Below are positions 17,049 to 28,483 of a stretch of DNA of 64,000 nucleotides, in pieces (the first letter of the stretch is position 1; each line of letters begins with the position of its first letter). The DNA is from Alphaproteobacteria bacterium (GTDB lineage: Bacteria > Pseudomonadota > Alphaproteobacteria > UBA8366), in NCBI GenBank assembly GCA_009377445.1, contig WHUA01000001.1, forward strand, positions 496,001 through 560,000. Direction: 5' to 3'. Both the position numbers and the translations under genes were made by a program. The notes beneath the pieces are model-generated. The model made no database searches, was not told where the DNA came from, and saw only the letters and a list, made by a program, of their open reading frames with translations.

Positions 17049-18203
17049 TCACGCCAGGAGGTGGGCGAGCACGGCATCGAGCCGCTGCCGGCCCGCGACG
17101 GTGGCGCGCAGCACGCCCGCTGCAGGATCGAGATATCCTTCATCGACGAGATCGCGCAGCTTGCCGCGGTCGATCCACGTCTCGGCGCCCTCGCCGCATA
17201 CCGCGCGGATGCGCGCCATGGGCACGCCCTCGGCGAGCCTGAGGCCCATCATCATCAGCTCGGTAAAGCGCTCCCGCGCGTCGAGCCTCGTCTCTTCCGC
17301 GAGCGCGCCCTGTCCGCTTTCCAGCGCGCCGAGCCAGTCCTCCGGCGAGCGGATGCGCCGGGTCGCGACCTTCGCGCCTTCGGCCGTGTGGCGGCCATGC
17401 GCGCCCGGGCCGACGCCGAGGTAGTCGCCGTAGCGCCAATAGACCAGGTTGTGCCGGCATTCGCGGCCCGGTTTCGCGTGGTTCGATATCTCGTAGGCCG
17501 GCATGCCGGCATCGGCGAGCAGCGATTGGGTCAGCTCGTAGAGCGCCGCGGTCCCGTCCTCGTCGAGGATCAGCGCCTCGCCGGCCTGCGCGCGGCGGAA
17601 AAACGCCGTTCTAGGCTCGAGCGTAAGCTGATAGAGCGACAGATGGTCGTCCGCGAGCGCGAGCGCCTGCGCCAGCTCGGCGCGCCAGGCGCCCGCGGTC
17701 TGGCCGGGCCGTCCGTAGATCAGGTCGAAGGAGAAGCGATCGAAGATCCGCGCCGCCGCTTCCACCGCCCGCACCGCCTCGGCCGCGCTGTGCCCGCGAC
17801 CGAGAAAGCGCAATGCCGCATCGTCGAGCGCCTGGACGCCGAGCGAGACGCGGTTGACCCCGGCCGCGCGGTAGTCGGCTAGTCTGCCGGCTTCCACCGA
17901 CGTGGGGTTCGCCTCCAGCGTGATTTCGGTATCGGGCGTCACGCTCCAAAGCCGGGCGGCGCGCTCGATGATCGCCCCCGCCGTCCGCGCCGCCATCAGC
18001 GACGGCGTGCCGCCGCCGAAGAAGATGCTGGTCAGCGCGCGCCGCCCCCCAGCCGCCGCGGCCGCCTCGAGGTCCCCGAGCAGCGCGGCGCGCCAGCGAT
18101 CCTGGTCGATCGTTTCGCGGACATGGCTGTTGAAGTCGCAGTAGGGGCATTTCGACAGGCAGAAGGGCCAGTGGACGTAGAGCGCCAGCGGCTTCCCGGT
18201 CAT
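17049..18203 (-). CDS. hemW: Radical SAM heme chaperone
   Basis: 384 residues. It has the radical SAM cluster C15-x3-C19-x2-C22 ([10 protein letters not shown]), [35 protein letters not shown] and the HemW-specific [20 protein letters not shown]. HemW binds heme and inserts it into respiratory enzymes; it is often misannotated as coproporphyrinogen dehydrogenase HemN, but has the shorter HemW form. The start overlaps the rdgB stop by four bases, so rph-rdgB-hemW is one operon, as in many alphaproteobacteria. Confidence 0.95.
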   Translation of the reverse strand: MTGKPLALYVHWPFCLSKCPYCDFNSHVRETIDQDRWRAALLGDLEAAAAAGGRRALTSIFFGGGTPSLMAARTAGAIIERAARLWSVTPDTEITLEANPTSVEAGRLADYRAAGVNRVSLGVQALDDAALRFLGRGHSAAEAVRAVEAAARIFDRFSFDLIYGRPGQTAGAWRAELAQALALADDHLSLYQLTLEPRTAFFRRAQAGEALILDEDGTAALYELTQSLLADAGMPAYEISNHAKPGRECRHNLVYWRYGDYLGVGPGAHGRHTAEGAKVATRRIRSPEDWLGALESGQGALAEETRLDARERFTELMMMGLRLAEGVPMARIRAVCGEGAETWIDRGKLRDLVDEGYLDPAAGVLRATVAGRQRLDAVLAHLLA

Positions 18204-18805
18204 GGCGCGCCGCCGAAGCAGCCGTCCACGAGCAGCCGGAAGGCGCGGGCGCGATGGCTGATCCGGTGCTTCTGCGACGGCTCCATCTCGCCGAAGGTTT
18301 CGGTGCGGCCGTCCGCCTGGAACATGGGATCGTAGCCGAAGCCGCGCGTTCCCCGCGGCGGCCAGACCAGCACGCCGTGCACCACGCCTTCGAAAGACTC
18401 GACATGGCCGTCCGGCCAGGCGACGGCCAGCGCGCAGGCGAAGTGCGCGCGCCGGTCGTCCTTTCCGGCGAGCGCCGTTTCGACCTTCTTCATGGCGATC
18501 CGGAAATCCTTGCCGGGACCGGCCCAGCGCGCGGAATAGATGCCGGGCGCGCCGTCGAGCGCCGGGACGACGAGCCCGGAATCGTCGGCCAGCGCCGGAA
18601 GGCCCGAGGCGGCGGCCGCGGCGTGCGCCTTGAGCGCGGCGTTCTCGGCGAATGTCATGCCCGTCTCCTCCGGCTCGGCCAGGCCGAGCGCGCCCGCCGA
18701 GACGACATCGACCGCATAGGGACCGAGCAGCTCGGCGATCTCGATCACCTTGCCCGGGTTGTGGCTGGCGATCACCAGCCGGCCGCCGGAGAAGCGCCGC
18801 CGCAT
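18200..18805 (-). CDS. rdgB: XTP/dITP diphosphatase
   Basis: 201 residues from ATG 18805 ([20 protein letters not shown]), two bases after the rph stop. RdgB hydrolyses non-canonical purine triphosphates (XTP, dITP) to monophosphates. Motifs are [69 protein letters not shown] and [10 protein letters not shown]. It lies in a tight rph-rdgB-hemW operon. Confidence 0.96.
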   Translation of the reverse strand: MRRRFSGGRLVIASHNPGKVIEIAELLGPYAVDVVSAGALGLAEPEETGMTFAENAALKAHAAAAASGLPALADDSGLVVPALDGAPGIYSARWAGPGKDFRIAMKKVETALAGKDDRRAHFACALAVAWPDGHVESFEGVVHGVLVWPPRGTRGFGYDPMFQADGRTETFGEMEPSQKHRISHRARAFRLLVDGCFGGAP

Positions 18806-18807
18806 GG

Positions 18808-19518
18808 TCAGAGCCCCAGCGCCTCCCGTTGCCGGGCGCAAAGCCGGTCGATACCGACGGCCGCCAGGTCGAGCAGGGACAGAAAATCCTGGCGCGAGAA
18901 GGGCTCGCCTTCCGCGGTGCCCTGTACCTCGACGATATTACCCTGGTCGGTCAGCACGAAGTTGGCGTCGGTCTGCGCCGTCGAATCCTCCGCATAATCC
19001 AGGTCGAGCACGGCTGCGCCGTTCCAGATGCCGCAGGAAACGGCGGCGATCTGGCCGGACATGGGAACCCTGGGGATCACGCCGATGCGCTGGATATGCT
19101 GGAAGGCGAGGTAGAGCGCGACATAGCTGCCGGTGATCGCCGCCGTGCGGGTGCCCCCGTCGGCCTGGATGACGTCGCAATCGACCTTGATCTGGCGCTC
19201 GCCGAAGGCCTTGAGGTCCGTGACCGCCCGCAAGCTGCGCCCAATCAGGCGCTGGATCTCGAGCGTCCGGCCCGACCGCAGCGTGCGGCTCCGGTCGTTC
19301 CGCGTGTCGGTCGCGCGCGGCAGCATGCCGTATTCCGCGGTGACCCACCCCCCGCCGCTGTTGCGGAGAAAGGGCGGCACCGAATCCTCGATGCTGGCGG
19401 TGCAGAGCACATGGGTGTCGCCGAACTTGGCGAGGCAGGAGCCCTCGGCGTATTTCGAGACGTCGGTTTCGAGGATGATCGGGCGAAGCTCGTCATTCGC
19501 TCGGCCGGACGGACGCAT
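18808..19518 (-). CDS. rph: Ribonuclease PH
   Basis: 236 residues from ATG 19518 ([19 protein letters not shown]), with AGGAG about seven bases upstream. RNase PH removes 3' nucleotides of tRNA precursors using phosphate. Typical are [71 protein letters not shown] and [19 protein letters not shown]. It is divergent from hrcA with about 107 bases between, the common alphaproteobacterial arrangement. Confidence 0.96.
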   Translation of the reverse strand: MRPSGRANDELRPIILETDVSKYAEGSCLAKFGDTHVLCTASIEDSVPPFLRNSGGGWVTAEYGMLPRATDTRNDRSRTLRSGRTLEIQRLIGRSLRAVTDLKAFGERQIKVDCDVIQADGGTRTAAITGSYVALYLAFQHIQRIGVIPRVPMSGQIAAVSCGIWNGAAVLDLDYAEDSTAQTDANFVLTDQGNIVEVQGTAEGEPFSRQDFLSLLDLAAVGIDRLCARQREALGL

Positions 19519-19625
19519 TGGGGGTCTCCTCTCGGTTGCGGGCCGCAAGCTAACCCCTGCGGCCGGCCGCGTCCAGCAGCCGTGCATTGACGGTCCGGAG
19601 GCCGGTTACTACATTCCCCGGCACA

Positions 19626-20672
19626 ATGCCAAACAAGCTCAGCGAGCGGTCGCGCGAAATACTGCGCCACGTGGTCGAGACCTATGTCGAAACGGGCGAG
19701 CCCGTCGGCTCGCGGACATTGTCGCGCCGGTCCGGGCTGCAACTGTCGCCGGCGACGATCCGCAACGTCATGGCGGACCTCGAGGAATTGGGGTTGCTCT
19801 ATGCGCCGCACACATCGGCGGGCCGGCTGCCGACGGAGGCGGGGCTGCGGCTGTTTGTCGACGGCATTCTTGAGATCGGCAACCTCACGCGCGACGAGCG
19901 GACCATCATCGAAGCGCAGTGCCGGAGCTCGGGGCTGAACGCCGGCCAGGTACTGGAACAGGCGTCCTCGCTGCTCAGCGGCCTGTCGCAATGCGCGGCG
20001 CTGGTGATGGCGCCCAAGCTGGCCGGCAGGCTGCGTCACATCGAATTCGTTAACCTCGGGCCGGGCAGGGCGCTCGTCGTCCTGGTCGGCGAAGGCGGCG
20101 ACGTTGAGAACCGGGTGATCGATGTCCCGCTCGGCATGCCGGCGTCCAGCCTGGTCGAGGCGAGCAACTACATGACCGCGCGGATGATCGGGCGCACGCT
20201 GGCGGAATGCCGTACCGACGTGCAGGGCGAGATCCGCGAGCATCGCTCGGAGCTGGACGCGCTCGCGTCCAAGGTCGTGGAAAACGGCCTGGCGGTCTGG
20301 GCCAACAACGAGGGCGGCCTCGACAGGGGCGTGCTGATCGTCCGCGGTCAGGCGAAGCTGCTCGAAGACGTGACGGCGATGACCGATCTCGAGCGGATCC
20401 GCGGCCTGTTCGAAGCGTTGGAAACCAAGGAGGCGCTGCTTCGCCTCATCGATGCCGCCGACGTGGCGCAAGGGGTGCAGATCTTCATCGGCTCCGAGAA
20501 TGAGTTGTTCTCCATGGCGGGCTGCTCCATGGTGATCGCGCCGTTCTCGCAGTCGGATGAGCGCATTGTCGGCGCCATCGGCGTGATCGGCCCGACGCGC
20601 ATGAACTATGCCCGAATCATCCCCATGGTCGACTACACGGCCAAGATCGTGAGCGGCCTGTTATCCAAGTGA
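19626..20672 (+). CDS. hrcA: Heat-inducible transcription repressor
   Basis: 348 residues from ATG 19626 (MPNKLSERSREILRHVVETY). N-terminal winged helix (GEPVGSRTLSRRSGLQLSPA, TIRNVMADLEELGLL, HTSAGRLPT), then the GAF-like and dimerisation regions to the C-terminal GAIGVIGPTRMNYARIIPMV. HrcA binds CIRCE operators and represses groESL-type operons. No CIRCE is visible at hrcA, grpE or dnaK here, so its target probably lies elsewhere. grpE follows 28 bases later. Confidence 0.96.
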   Translation: MPNKLSERSREILRHVVETYVETGEPVGSRTLSRRSGLQLSPATIRNVMADLEELGLLYAPHTSAGRLPTEAGLRLFVDGILEIGNLTRDERTIIEAQCRSSGLNAGQVLEQASSLLSGLSQCAALVMAPKLAGRLRHIEFVNLGPGRALVVLVGEGGDVENRVIDVPLGMPASSLVEASNYMTARMIGRTLAECRTDVQGEIREHRSELDALASKVVENGLAVWANNEGGLDRGVLIVRGQAKLLEDVTAMTDLERIRGLFEALETKEALLRLIDAADVAQGVQIFIGSENELFSMAGCSMVIAPFSQSDERIVGAIGVIGPTRMNYARIIPMVDYTAKIVSGLLSK

Positions 20673-20700
20673 CTGGAACTCGATGGACGAAAGAGGCCCG

Positions 20701-21318
20701 ATGACCGACGAAAAGAACACCCTGGACGGAGAGGAAGCCAGCGGCGCCGGTGGTGCGCCGGAAGGTTCTGCGCCGCCGGATGCCGGCGCAGGGGAGCCGG
20801 CGGAAGCGCGCGTTCAGCAGCTTGAAGCGGAACTTTCCGAGCTGAAGGATCGCAGCCTGCGGGCGCTCGCGGATGCGGAAAATACCCGCCGCCGCGCGCA
20901 GCGCGAGGTGATGGAGGCGCGCAAATACGCCGCCAGCGGCATCGTCAAGGACTTGCTGAACGTATCGGACAACTTGCGCCGCGCCCTCGAAAGCGTTCCG
21001 CCCGAACTGCGCGAGCGGGACGAGCAGGTGAAGAACCTCGTCATCGGCGTGGAGATGGTCGAGAAAGACCTCCTCGGCGCTTTCGAGAAGCATGGCGTGA
21101 AGAGAATCGAGCCCCTGGGCGAGCCGTTCAACCACGAATATCATCAGGCCATGTACGAGTTGGAGAACAGCGGGCAGCCGAGCGGCACCATCGTGCAGCT
21201 CCTGCAGCCCGGATATGTCATGCATGACCGGCTGTTGCGGCCGGCAATGGTGGCCGTCGCCAAGGGCAACCCGGATACGCCGCCGGCCCCGCACGCGCGC
21301 GTCGACACGACGGCGTAA
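20701..21318 (+). CDS. grpE: Nucleotide exchange factor for DnaK
   Basis: 205 residues from ATG 20701, chosen for AGAGG just upstream rather than the ATG at 20683. An acidic disordered N-terminus precedes a long coiled coil (about 30-100: LEAELSELKDRSLRALADAE) and the C-terminal beta domain (EPFNHEYHQAMYELENSG, LLQPGYVMHDRLLRPAMVAV). GrpE releases ADP from DnaK. It lies directly after hrcA; dnaK-dnaJ are about 2.5 kb further on. Confidence 0.95.
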   Translation: MTDEKNTLDGEEASGAGGAPEGSAPPDAGAGEPAEARVQQLEAELSELKDRSLRALADAENTRRRAQREVMEARKYAASGIVKDLLNVSDNLRRALESVPPELRERDEQVKNLVIGVEMVEKDLLGAFEKHGVKRIEPLGEPFNHEYHQAMYELENSGQPSGTIVQLLQPGYVMHDRLLRPAMVAVAKGNPDTPPAPHARVDTTA

Positions 21319-21320
21319 AC

Positions 21321-22634
21321 GTGGGCGCAAGAGGGGCCACGGGAGGACAGGTCATCGAGACGGCGCAAGCAGCATCGGACGACCCGGCTAAACCGCTACT
21401 GCGGCGGTACGAGGCGGTGCGCCGGCGCAGCGAGGCGCTTGCCGCGCCGCTCTCCGCCGAGGACCAGCAGGTCCAGTCGATGCCCGATGCCAGCCCGGCG
21501 AAATGGCATCTCGCCCACACCACCTGGTTCTTCGAGACATTCCTGCTCAAGGAGCGCCTCCGGGGCTACCGGCCGTTCGACGCGGATTTCGCCTTTCTGT
21601 TCAACTCCTACTACGAGGGGGTCGGGCCGCGCCATGCGCGCCCCCAGCGCGGCTTGCTCACCCGGCCGCCGCTGCGGGAGGTCATGGACTATCGCCGCCA
21701 TGTCGACGCGGCGATGGGCCGGCTCATCGCCGGCCCGCCGGACGATACGGCCGCGCCGCTGATTGCGCTCGGCCTGAACCACGAGCAGCAGCACCAGGAG
21801 CTGCTGCTGATGGACATCAAGCATGCGTTTTCGTGCAACCCGCTCCATCCGGCCTATGCGCCGGCCGCGGCGGCGGCGCTGCGCCAAGCGGCGCCGCTCC
21901 GCTGGGTCGGCGTCGATGGTGGGGTCCGCGGGATCGGCCATGACGGCGGCGGTTTCGCGTTCGACAACGAAGCGCCGCGGCACGAAGTAATGCTGCGGGA
22001 TTTCCGCATCGCATCGCGCCTCGTCACAAACGGCGAGTATCTCGGCTTCATGCGCGACGGCGGCTACGCGCGCCCCGAATTCTGGTTCATGGACGGCATC
22101 GAGACCGTCCGGCGGGAGGGTTGGCGGGCGCCGCTCTATTGGCGAGAGCGCGACGGCGCCTGGCTCGAGTTCACGCTTTCGGGCCTGCGTCCGCTCGATC
22201 CGGCGGCGCCGGCCGGGCATGTGAGCTATTACGAGGCCGCGGCCTATGCCGCCTGGGCCGGCAAGCGGCTCGCGACCGAGGCGGAGTGGGAGTGCGCCGC
22301 GGCGGCGTTGCCGCGGGACATCGAGCGCGGCGCCAACCTGCTGGGGTCGGGGAAACTGCATCCCGCTTCCGCGGAAGACGGCGGCCGGCAGGCCCGGCAA
22401 ATGATCGGCGATCTCTGGGAGTGGACCCAGAGCGCCTATAGCACCTATCCCGGCTTCCGGCCGGCGGCCGGCGCGATCGGCGAGTACAACGGCAAGTTCA
22501 TGGCCAATCAGATGGTGTTGCGCGGCGGAAGCTGCGTGACGCCGCCGGGGCATATCCGCATCACCTACCGCAATTTCTTCTACCCGCATCAGCGCTGGAT
22601 GTTCGCGGGCATCCGCCTCGCCGAGGACGCCTGA
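21321..22634 (+). CDS. egtB: Ergothioneine biosynthesis sulfoxide synthase
   Basis: 437 residues from GTG 21321, two bases after the grpE stop. EgtB is a non-heme iron enzyme joining hercynine to gamma-glutamylcysteine or cysteine with oxygen. The DinB-like N-domain holds the iron ligands His63 (WHLAHTTWFFE) and His154-x3-His158 (HEQQHQELL). The C-terminal formylglycine-enzyme-type domain has ATEAEWECAA, GDLWEWTQSAY, GGSCVTPPGHIRITYRNFF and RWMFAGIRLA. The methyltransferase partner egtD is not adjacent. Its last 46 bases overlap the end of the convergent DUF1848 gene. Confidence 0.93.
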   Translation: MGARGATGGQVIETAQAASDDPAKPLLRRYEAVRRRSEALAAPLSAEDQQVQSMPDASPAKWHLAHTTWFFETFLLKERLRGYRPFDADFAFLFNSYYEGVGPRHARPQRGLLTRPPLREVMDYRRHVDAAMGRLIAGPPDDTAAPLIALGLNHEQQHQELLLMDIKHAFSCNPLHPAYAPAAAAALRQAAPLRWVGVDGGVRGIGHDGGGFAFDNEAPRHEVMLRDFRIASRLVTNGEYLGFMRDGGYARPEFWFMDGIETVRREGWRAPLYWRERDGAWLEFTLSGLRPLDPAAPAGHVSYYEAAAYAAWAGKRLATEAEWECAAAALPRDIERGANLLGSGKLHPASAEDGGRQARQMIGDLWEWTQSAYSTYPGFRPAAGAIGEYNGKFMANQMVLRGGSCVTPPGHIRITYRNFFYPHQRWMFAGIRLAEDA

Positions 22635-23542
22635 GCCGGGGACGCCTGAGCCGACTGGGCTTCGCCAGCCGGCGGGAACAGGAAGGGGCCGGACGGGTCG
22701 TGCAGGGCGTGCCGGCGCTTCGCCGCCGCGGGCGCGCTCACCGCATAACAATAGCTGCAGCCGTGCGGGCAGGTGTCGTAGGCGCCGATGTCGCGCGACG
22801 CATGGCACAGGCAATCGGGGCGGTTGCCCTTGATCCGGGCCGCGATCGGGCGGCCGGCGATATCGGAAAGCCGCGCGGCGTCGATGCAGTGCGCCGGTGC
22901 GCCGCCCGACGGCAGAAAATCCGCCTGGGCGCAGACGCTGAACGTCATGCCGGCGTTCCGCGCGATCGCCGCCAGCTCGGTGGCCAGCGCCCTCTTCGCC
23001 GCGGCCTCCGGGTCCTCCCAGGCAAATCCCCCGCGGGCCGCCGCGGCGTCCAGGTTGCGCCGGGTCTTGCGGTAGACATGGGCGAAGGAAACCACGACTT
23101 CGTCGACCGAGCCGGTGAGCGCGCGGGCGAGCGCGGCGAAGTTCTCGCGATGCCAGGCGGCCGGCGTCAGGCTGGTGAACAGGACCGGATCGTAGCGCCA
23201 GACCGCGGCCCGGGGCCCGAAGTCCTGGCGCAGCCGCCGGATCTGCCCGACCGCCCGGCCGGCCGGGATCGTGCTGGATTCGAGCGCCCGCGGATATCCC
23301 GTGACCGTGAACTGCACGGCGAAGGGCGCGACCGCCGCGACCGCCGGGAGCCGCCCGGCCAGAGGGCCGATATTGCGCGTCCACAGCACGAAGCCGTCGA
23401 CCGCGTCCGGCGTCAGCGCGACGTCGCAAGTCTGCCCGCCCCAGGGGTTGGTCATGCGGCAGAATCCCGCCGCCAGCCGGGCCAGGAGCCAGTCGGCGTA
23501 GAAAGCCGGAATGTCGGTCTTGTAGCTCGCCGAGATGATCAT
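22589..23542 (-). CDS. DUF1848 family protein with C-terminal cysteine cluster
   Basis: 317 residues (MIISASYKTDIPAFYADWLL). Family marks are TNPWGGQTCDVALTPDAVDG, FVLWTRNIGPL, VQFTVTGYPRALE, WRYDPVLFT and a terminal cluster CLCHASRDIGAYDTCPHGC followed by SYCYAV, which probably holds an iron-sulfur cluster, as in radical-SAM-like enzymes. DUF1848 members have no settled function. The C-terminal tail is Ala/Ser/Gln-rich and overlaps egtB tail to tail. It is divergent from dnaK with a 267-base gap. Confidence 0.9.
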   Translation of the reverse strand: MIISASYKTDIPAFYADWLLARLAAGFCRMTNPWGGQTCDVALTPDAVDGFVLWTRNIGPLAGRLPAVAAVAPFAVQFTVTGYPRALESSTIPAGRAVGQIRRLRQDFGPRAAVWRYDPVLFTSLTPAAWHRENFAALARALTGSVDEVVVSFAHVYRKTRRNLDAAAARGGFAWEDPEAAAKRALATELAAIARNAGMTFSVCAQADFLPSGGAPAHCIDAARLSDIAGRPIAARIKGNRPDCLCHASRDIGAYDTCPHGCSYCYAVSAPAAAKRRHALHDPSGPFLFPPAGEAQSAQASPAQASSARRMPANIQR

Positions 23543-23652
23543 ATCTGTGCGTTAACCTATTTCACGGCGCGGCCTTCGCAAAGGGCCCGGCGGCGTGGCG
23601 GATTTCGGCCTGTTTTCAACCGGTTTCGCCGCAAAAACTGTACTTTGGAATT

Positions 23653-23684
23653 CTTGCACAGCTTCGCGCCCCTCCCTATATAGC
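23653..23684 (+). promoter_or_regulatory. RpoH (sigma-32)-type promoter for dnaK
   Basis: CTTG at 23653-23656 is followed after 17 bases by CCCTATAT at 23674-23681, matching the alphaproteobacterial heat-shock consensus CTTG-N17/18-CYTATNT. It lies about 130 bases before the dnaK ATG. No intact CIRCE inverted repeat is present in the leader. Confidence 0.75.
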
Positions 23685-23809
23685 GGGTGTTGCTTTAGCA
23701 GACCGTGAGTGGGAACCCTCCAGCGCGGCGCTGATGGTCAGGCCGCCGGAGCCGGCATTGAAACGCTCGGCCGGCCGTCGAGGGTTCGCCGAAAGGGGAA
23801 AAGGACGAT

Positions 23810-25744
<1,935 letters not shown>

Positions 25745-25785
25745 TCGCTGCGGTCTCGCCGTGATCGAATGTAAGCTAGGCCGGA

Positions 25786-25814
25786 CCTCCGGAAGCAGAT
25801 AACGCTTCCGGAGG
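25786..25814 (+). terminator. Hairpin between dnaK and dnaJ (attenuator or processing site)
   Basis: CCTCCGGAAGC (25786-25796) pairs perfectly with GCTTCCGGAGG (25804-25814) around AGATAAC. There is no T run, so it is more likely a partial terminator or an mRNA stabiliser that makes dnaK more abundant than dnaJ than a full stop. Confidence 0.5.
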
Positions 25815-25839
25815 CCGAGTTTCCGGTCAAGGGTGGTCG

Positions 25840-26970
25840 ATGGAAAAGCGGGATTATTATGACGTCCTGGGGGTTGGGCGTGACGCGGACGCGGAAGCCG
25901 TAAAGAAGGCTTACCGCAAGCTCGCGATGCAGTTCCATCCCGATCGCAATCCGGGCGACGGCGAAGCGGAAACCCGCTTCAAGGAAGCCGCGGAAGCGTA
26001 CGAGGTCCTCAAGGACAAGAACAAGAAAGCCGCCTATGACCGGTTCGGGCACGCGGCTTTCGAAAGCGCCGGCCGTCCCGGCGGCCCGGGCGGGTTCGAC
26101 TTCGCGTCCGGCTTCTCGGACATCTTCGACGAAGTATTCGGCGATTTCATGGGCGGCCGTCCGGGCCGGCGCAACGCCGCGCGCGGCGCCGATCTCCGCT
26201 ACAATCTGGAAGTCTCGCTCGAGGACGCGTTTCACGGCAGGACCGTGGAGATACGCGTCCCGACCTCGGTCGCCTGCGAGGCCTGCAAGGGCGGCGGGGC
26301 CGAAGGCGGCGCGCGGCCGACCACCTGCGGCACCTGCGGCGGCCACGGCAAGGTGCGCAGCCAGCAGGGCTTCTTCACCATCGAGCGGACCTGTCCGGCC
26401 TGCGCCGGGCACGGCCAGGTGATCGACAAGCCGTGCAAGGCCTGCGGCGGCAACGGCAGGGTACACAAGGAAAAGACGCTCTCGGTCGCCATCCCGGCCG
26501 GCGTCGACGACGGCACGCGCATTCGCCTTGCCAACGAAGGGGAGGCCGGCGTGCGCGGCGCGCCCGCGGGCGACCTGTACATCTTCCTGCAAGTACGCCA
26601 GCACGAGCTGTTCGAGCGCGAAGGCTCCGATATCTTCTGCCGCGTGCCGATCACCGTGGTGACGGCGGCGCTCGGCGGCACGGTCGACGTGCCGACGATC
26701 GACGGCACCATGGCCAAGGTCTCTGTGCCGGAAGGCGCGCAGTCCGGGCAGCAGTTCCGGCTGCGCGGCAAGGGCATGTCGGTGCTGAACGGCAAGGGCC
26801 GCGGCGACATGTATATCGAGACCTCGGTCGAGACGCCGGTGCAGCTCACGCGGAAGCAAAAGGAATTGCTGCGCGAATTCGACGAAGCCGGCGCCGGCCG
26901 GACGCACAGCCCGCAATCGGAGGGCTTCTTCTCCCGCGTCAAGGAGCTCTGGGAAGACCTGACGGAATAG
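25840..26970 (+). CDS. dnaJ: Chaperone DnaJ
   Basis: 376 residues with all DnaJ parts: J domain (residues 1-70, [23 protein letters not shown] in [10 protein letters not shown]), a Gly/Phe-rich linker, the zinc region with four CxxCxGxG-like repeats ([42 protein letters not shown]), and the C-terminal substrate-binding domains. It stimulates DnaK ATPase and delivers clients. It follows dnaK and precedes dapB, a common alphaproteobacterial order. Confidence 0.98.
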   Translation: MEKRDYYDVLGVGRDADAEAVKKAYRKLAMQFHPDRNPGDGEAETRFKEAAEAYEVLKDKNKKAAYDRFGHAAFESAGRPGGPGGFDFASGFSDIFDEVFGDFMGGRPGRRNAARGADLRYNLEVSLEDAFHGRTVEIRVPTSVACEACKGGGAEGGARPTTCGTCGGHGKVRSQQGFFTIERTCPACAGHGQVIDKPCKACGGNGRVHKEKTLSVAIPAGVDDGTRIRLANEGEAGVRGAPAGDLYIFLQVRQHELFEREGSDIFCRVPITVVTAALGGTVDVPTIDGTMAKVSVPEGAQSGQQFRLRGKGMSVLNGKGRGDMYIETSVETPVQLTRKQKELLREFDEAGAGRTHSPQSEGFFSRVKELWEDLTE

Positions 26971-27045
26971 GGCGCCGCCCTTCGCCGCTTCCTCTCCGCC
27001 CCCGCTTCGGCTACAACGGATTCATCTACCCCAGGGAGGTGGATG

Positions 27046-27861
27046 ATGAGCGACGACGTGAAGATCGGTATCGTGGGCGCCGCCGGCCGCATGGGCCAGA
27101 TGCTGGTGCGCCAGGTGACGGCGACCGCCGGCTGCCGCGTGGCGGGCGCCACGGAAGGCGCGAAAAGCCATTCGCTCGGCAAGGACGCGGGCGCCGTTGC
27201 TGGTATCGGCGATCTCGGCGTCGTTATCATCGAAGATCCCGCCGCGATGATCGCCAACGTGGATGTCGTGATCGATTTCACCGTGCCGGCGGCGACCGCC
27301 GAGCATGCGCGCCTCGCCGCGCAGGCGGAGGCGGCGCTGATCGCCGGCACCACCGGGCTGAACGCGGAGCAGGAAGAGGCGGTGCGGTTGGCCGCGCGTC
27401 ATGTCGCGGTCGTGCGCGCGTCCAATTTCAGCGTCGGCGTGACCCTGCTGCTGGCGCTGACCGAGCAGGTCGCCGGCATCCTCGGTCCCGACTACGACGT
27501 CGAAATTCTCGAAATGCACCACCGCCATAAGGTCGACGCGCCGTCGGGGACCGCGATCAGCCTCGGCGAGGCGGCGGCGAAGGGCCGCGGCGTCGATCTC
27601 GCCAAGGTGCGCCAGGCGGTGCGCGACGGCCATACCGGGGCGCGGCCGCAGGGCCAGATCGGCTTCGCCACGCTCCGCGGCGGCGACGTGGTCGGCGACC
27701 ACACCGTGATCTTCGCGGGCGAAGGCGAACGGGTCGAGCTCGGCCACAAGGCGGCGAGCCGCCAGGTCTTCGCCGCCGGCGCGGTGCGCGCCGCGCTGTG
27801 GACGCGCGGCAAGCCCTCGGGCCTCTACAGCATGAAGCACGTGCTGGGGTTCGCGAAATAG
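27046..27861 (+). CDS. dapB: 4-hydroxy-tetrahydrodipicolinate reductase
   Basis: 271 residues from the second of two adjacent ATGs (27043, 27046); GGAGG lies six bases before the second, the better spacing. DapB reduces the dipicolinate precursor with NAD(P)H on the way to diaminopimelate and lysine. It has the Rossmann motif IGIVGAAGRMGQMLVRQV, DFTVPAAT, GTTGLN, ASNFSVGVTLL, the catalytic EMHHRHKVDAPSGTA and GEGERVELGHKA. It lies downstream of dnaJ and convergent with the DUF2244 gene. Confidence 0.97.
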   Translation: MSDDVKIGIVGAAGRMGQMLVRQVTATAGCRVAGATEGAKSHSLGKDAGAVAGIGDLGVVIIEDPAAMIANVDVVIDFTVPAATAEHARLAAQAEAALIAGTTGLNAEQEEAVRLAARHVAVVRASNFSVGVTLLLALTEQVAGILGPDYDVEILEMHHRHKVDAPSGTAISLGEAAAKGRGVDLAKVRQAVRDGHTGARPQGQIGFATLRGGDVVGDHTVIFAGEGERVELGHKAASRQVFAAGAVRAALWTRGKPSGLYSMKHVLGFAK

Positions 27862-27879
27862 CGCCTCCGAAATAGCGCC

Positions 27880-28398
27880 TCACCGGGCGAAGGCGCGGCT
27901 CCAGCGATTGCGCCACTCCGCGACCGCCTTGCGCAGCGCCTCGGCGACTTCCGCGCGCTCGGCCGGGGTCAGGAAGGCGCCGATTACCAGCGAGCGGCCG
28001 TGGCTCGACAGCCTGAGCTGGCTGTCGTGGCGCGGCGGATCGTCCATCGATATCTGCAGCCATGTCGGCTCGAACTCCCAGCGGCCGACCACGCCCCGGG
28101 GGCTGACCCGCATGACCTCGAGTTGCCGCTCGGTCAGCCGCACCCGCTCGTAAGCGCGCCCCGACCGGTAGTTGAGCCGGAAGGCGAAGTAGAGCAGCAG
28201 GAGCTCGACGCCGGAGAAGCCGAAAACCGGCCAGGCGCCGGCGACCACGAACAGGACGCCGATGACCAGCACCGACGTGCCCGCGATAAGCATGAGAATG
28301 CGAAACCCGGCCCGGCTCAGGCTGCGGTTGGGCTGCAGGGTCGCGTCGAAGAAGATCGACCCCCGATCGGTGCCGTGTCTTGTTGCGTGCTCGGACAT
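27880..28398 (-). CDS. DUF2244 membrane protein
   Basis: 172 residues. FDATLQPNRSLSRAGFRIL opens the family domain. Two membrane helices follow (about 34-53 and 57-75), then a cytosolic beta domain (ERVRLTERQLEVMR, GRWEFEPTWLQISMDD, LRLSSHGRSLVIGAFLTPAE). DUF2244 proteins are integral inner membrane proteins of unknown role, often near nth or cytochrome genes in alphaproteobacteria. It ends 18 bases from the convergent dapB and starts back to back with nth. Confidence 0.88.
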   Translation of the reverse strand: MSEHATRHGTDRGSIFFDATLQPNRSLSRAGFRILMLIAGTSVLVIGVLFVVAGAWPVFGFSGVELLLLYFAFRLNYRSGRAYERVRLTERQLEVMRVSPRGVVGRWEFEPTWLQISMDDPPRHDSQLRLSSHGRSLVIGAFLTPAERAEVAEALRKAVAEWRNRWSRAFAR

Positions 28399-28483
28399 CT
28401 CGCTGGCAACAATATCTATCGCAAACGCCGCTTCGTCCAGAGGGGCGCTTGGCTTGCGCCGGGGGCTTGGCTACTCTCGCGGC

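Noticed and set aside
21396..23429. 677-codon minus-strand frame across egtB and DUF1848
   Set aside because: Composition is Arg/Gly/Ala-rich with no motif, and it overlaps two well-supported genes.
23694..23715. CIRCE-like element (TTTAGCAGACCGTGAGTG) before dnaK
   Set aside because: Only fragments resemble TTAGCACTC/GAGTGCTAA; the inverted repeat is not there.
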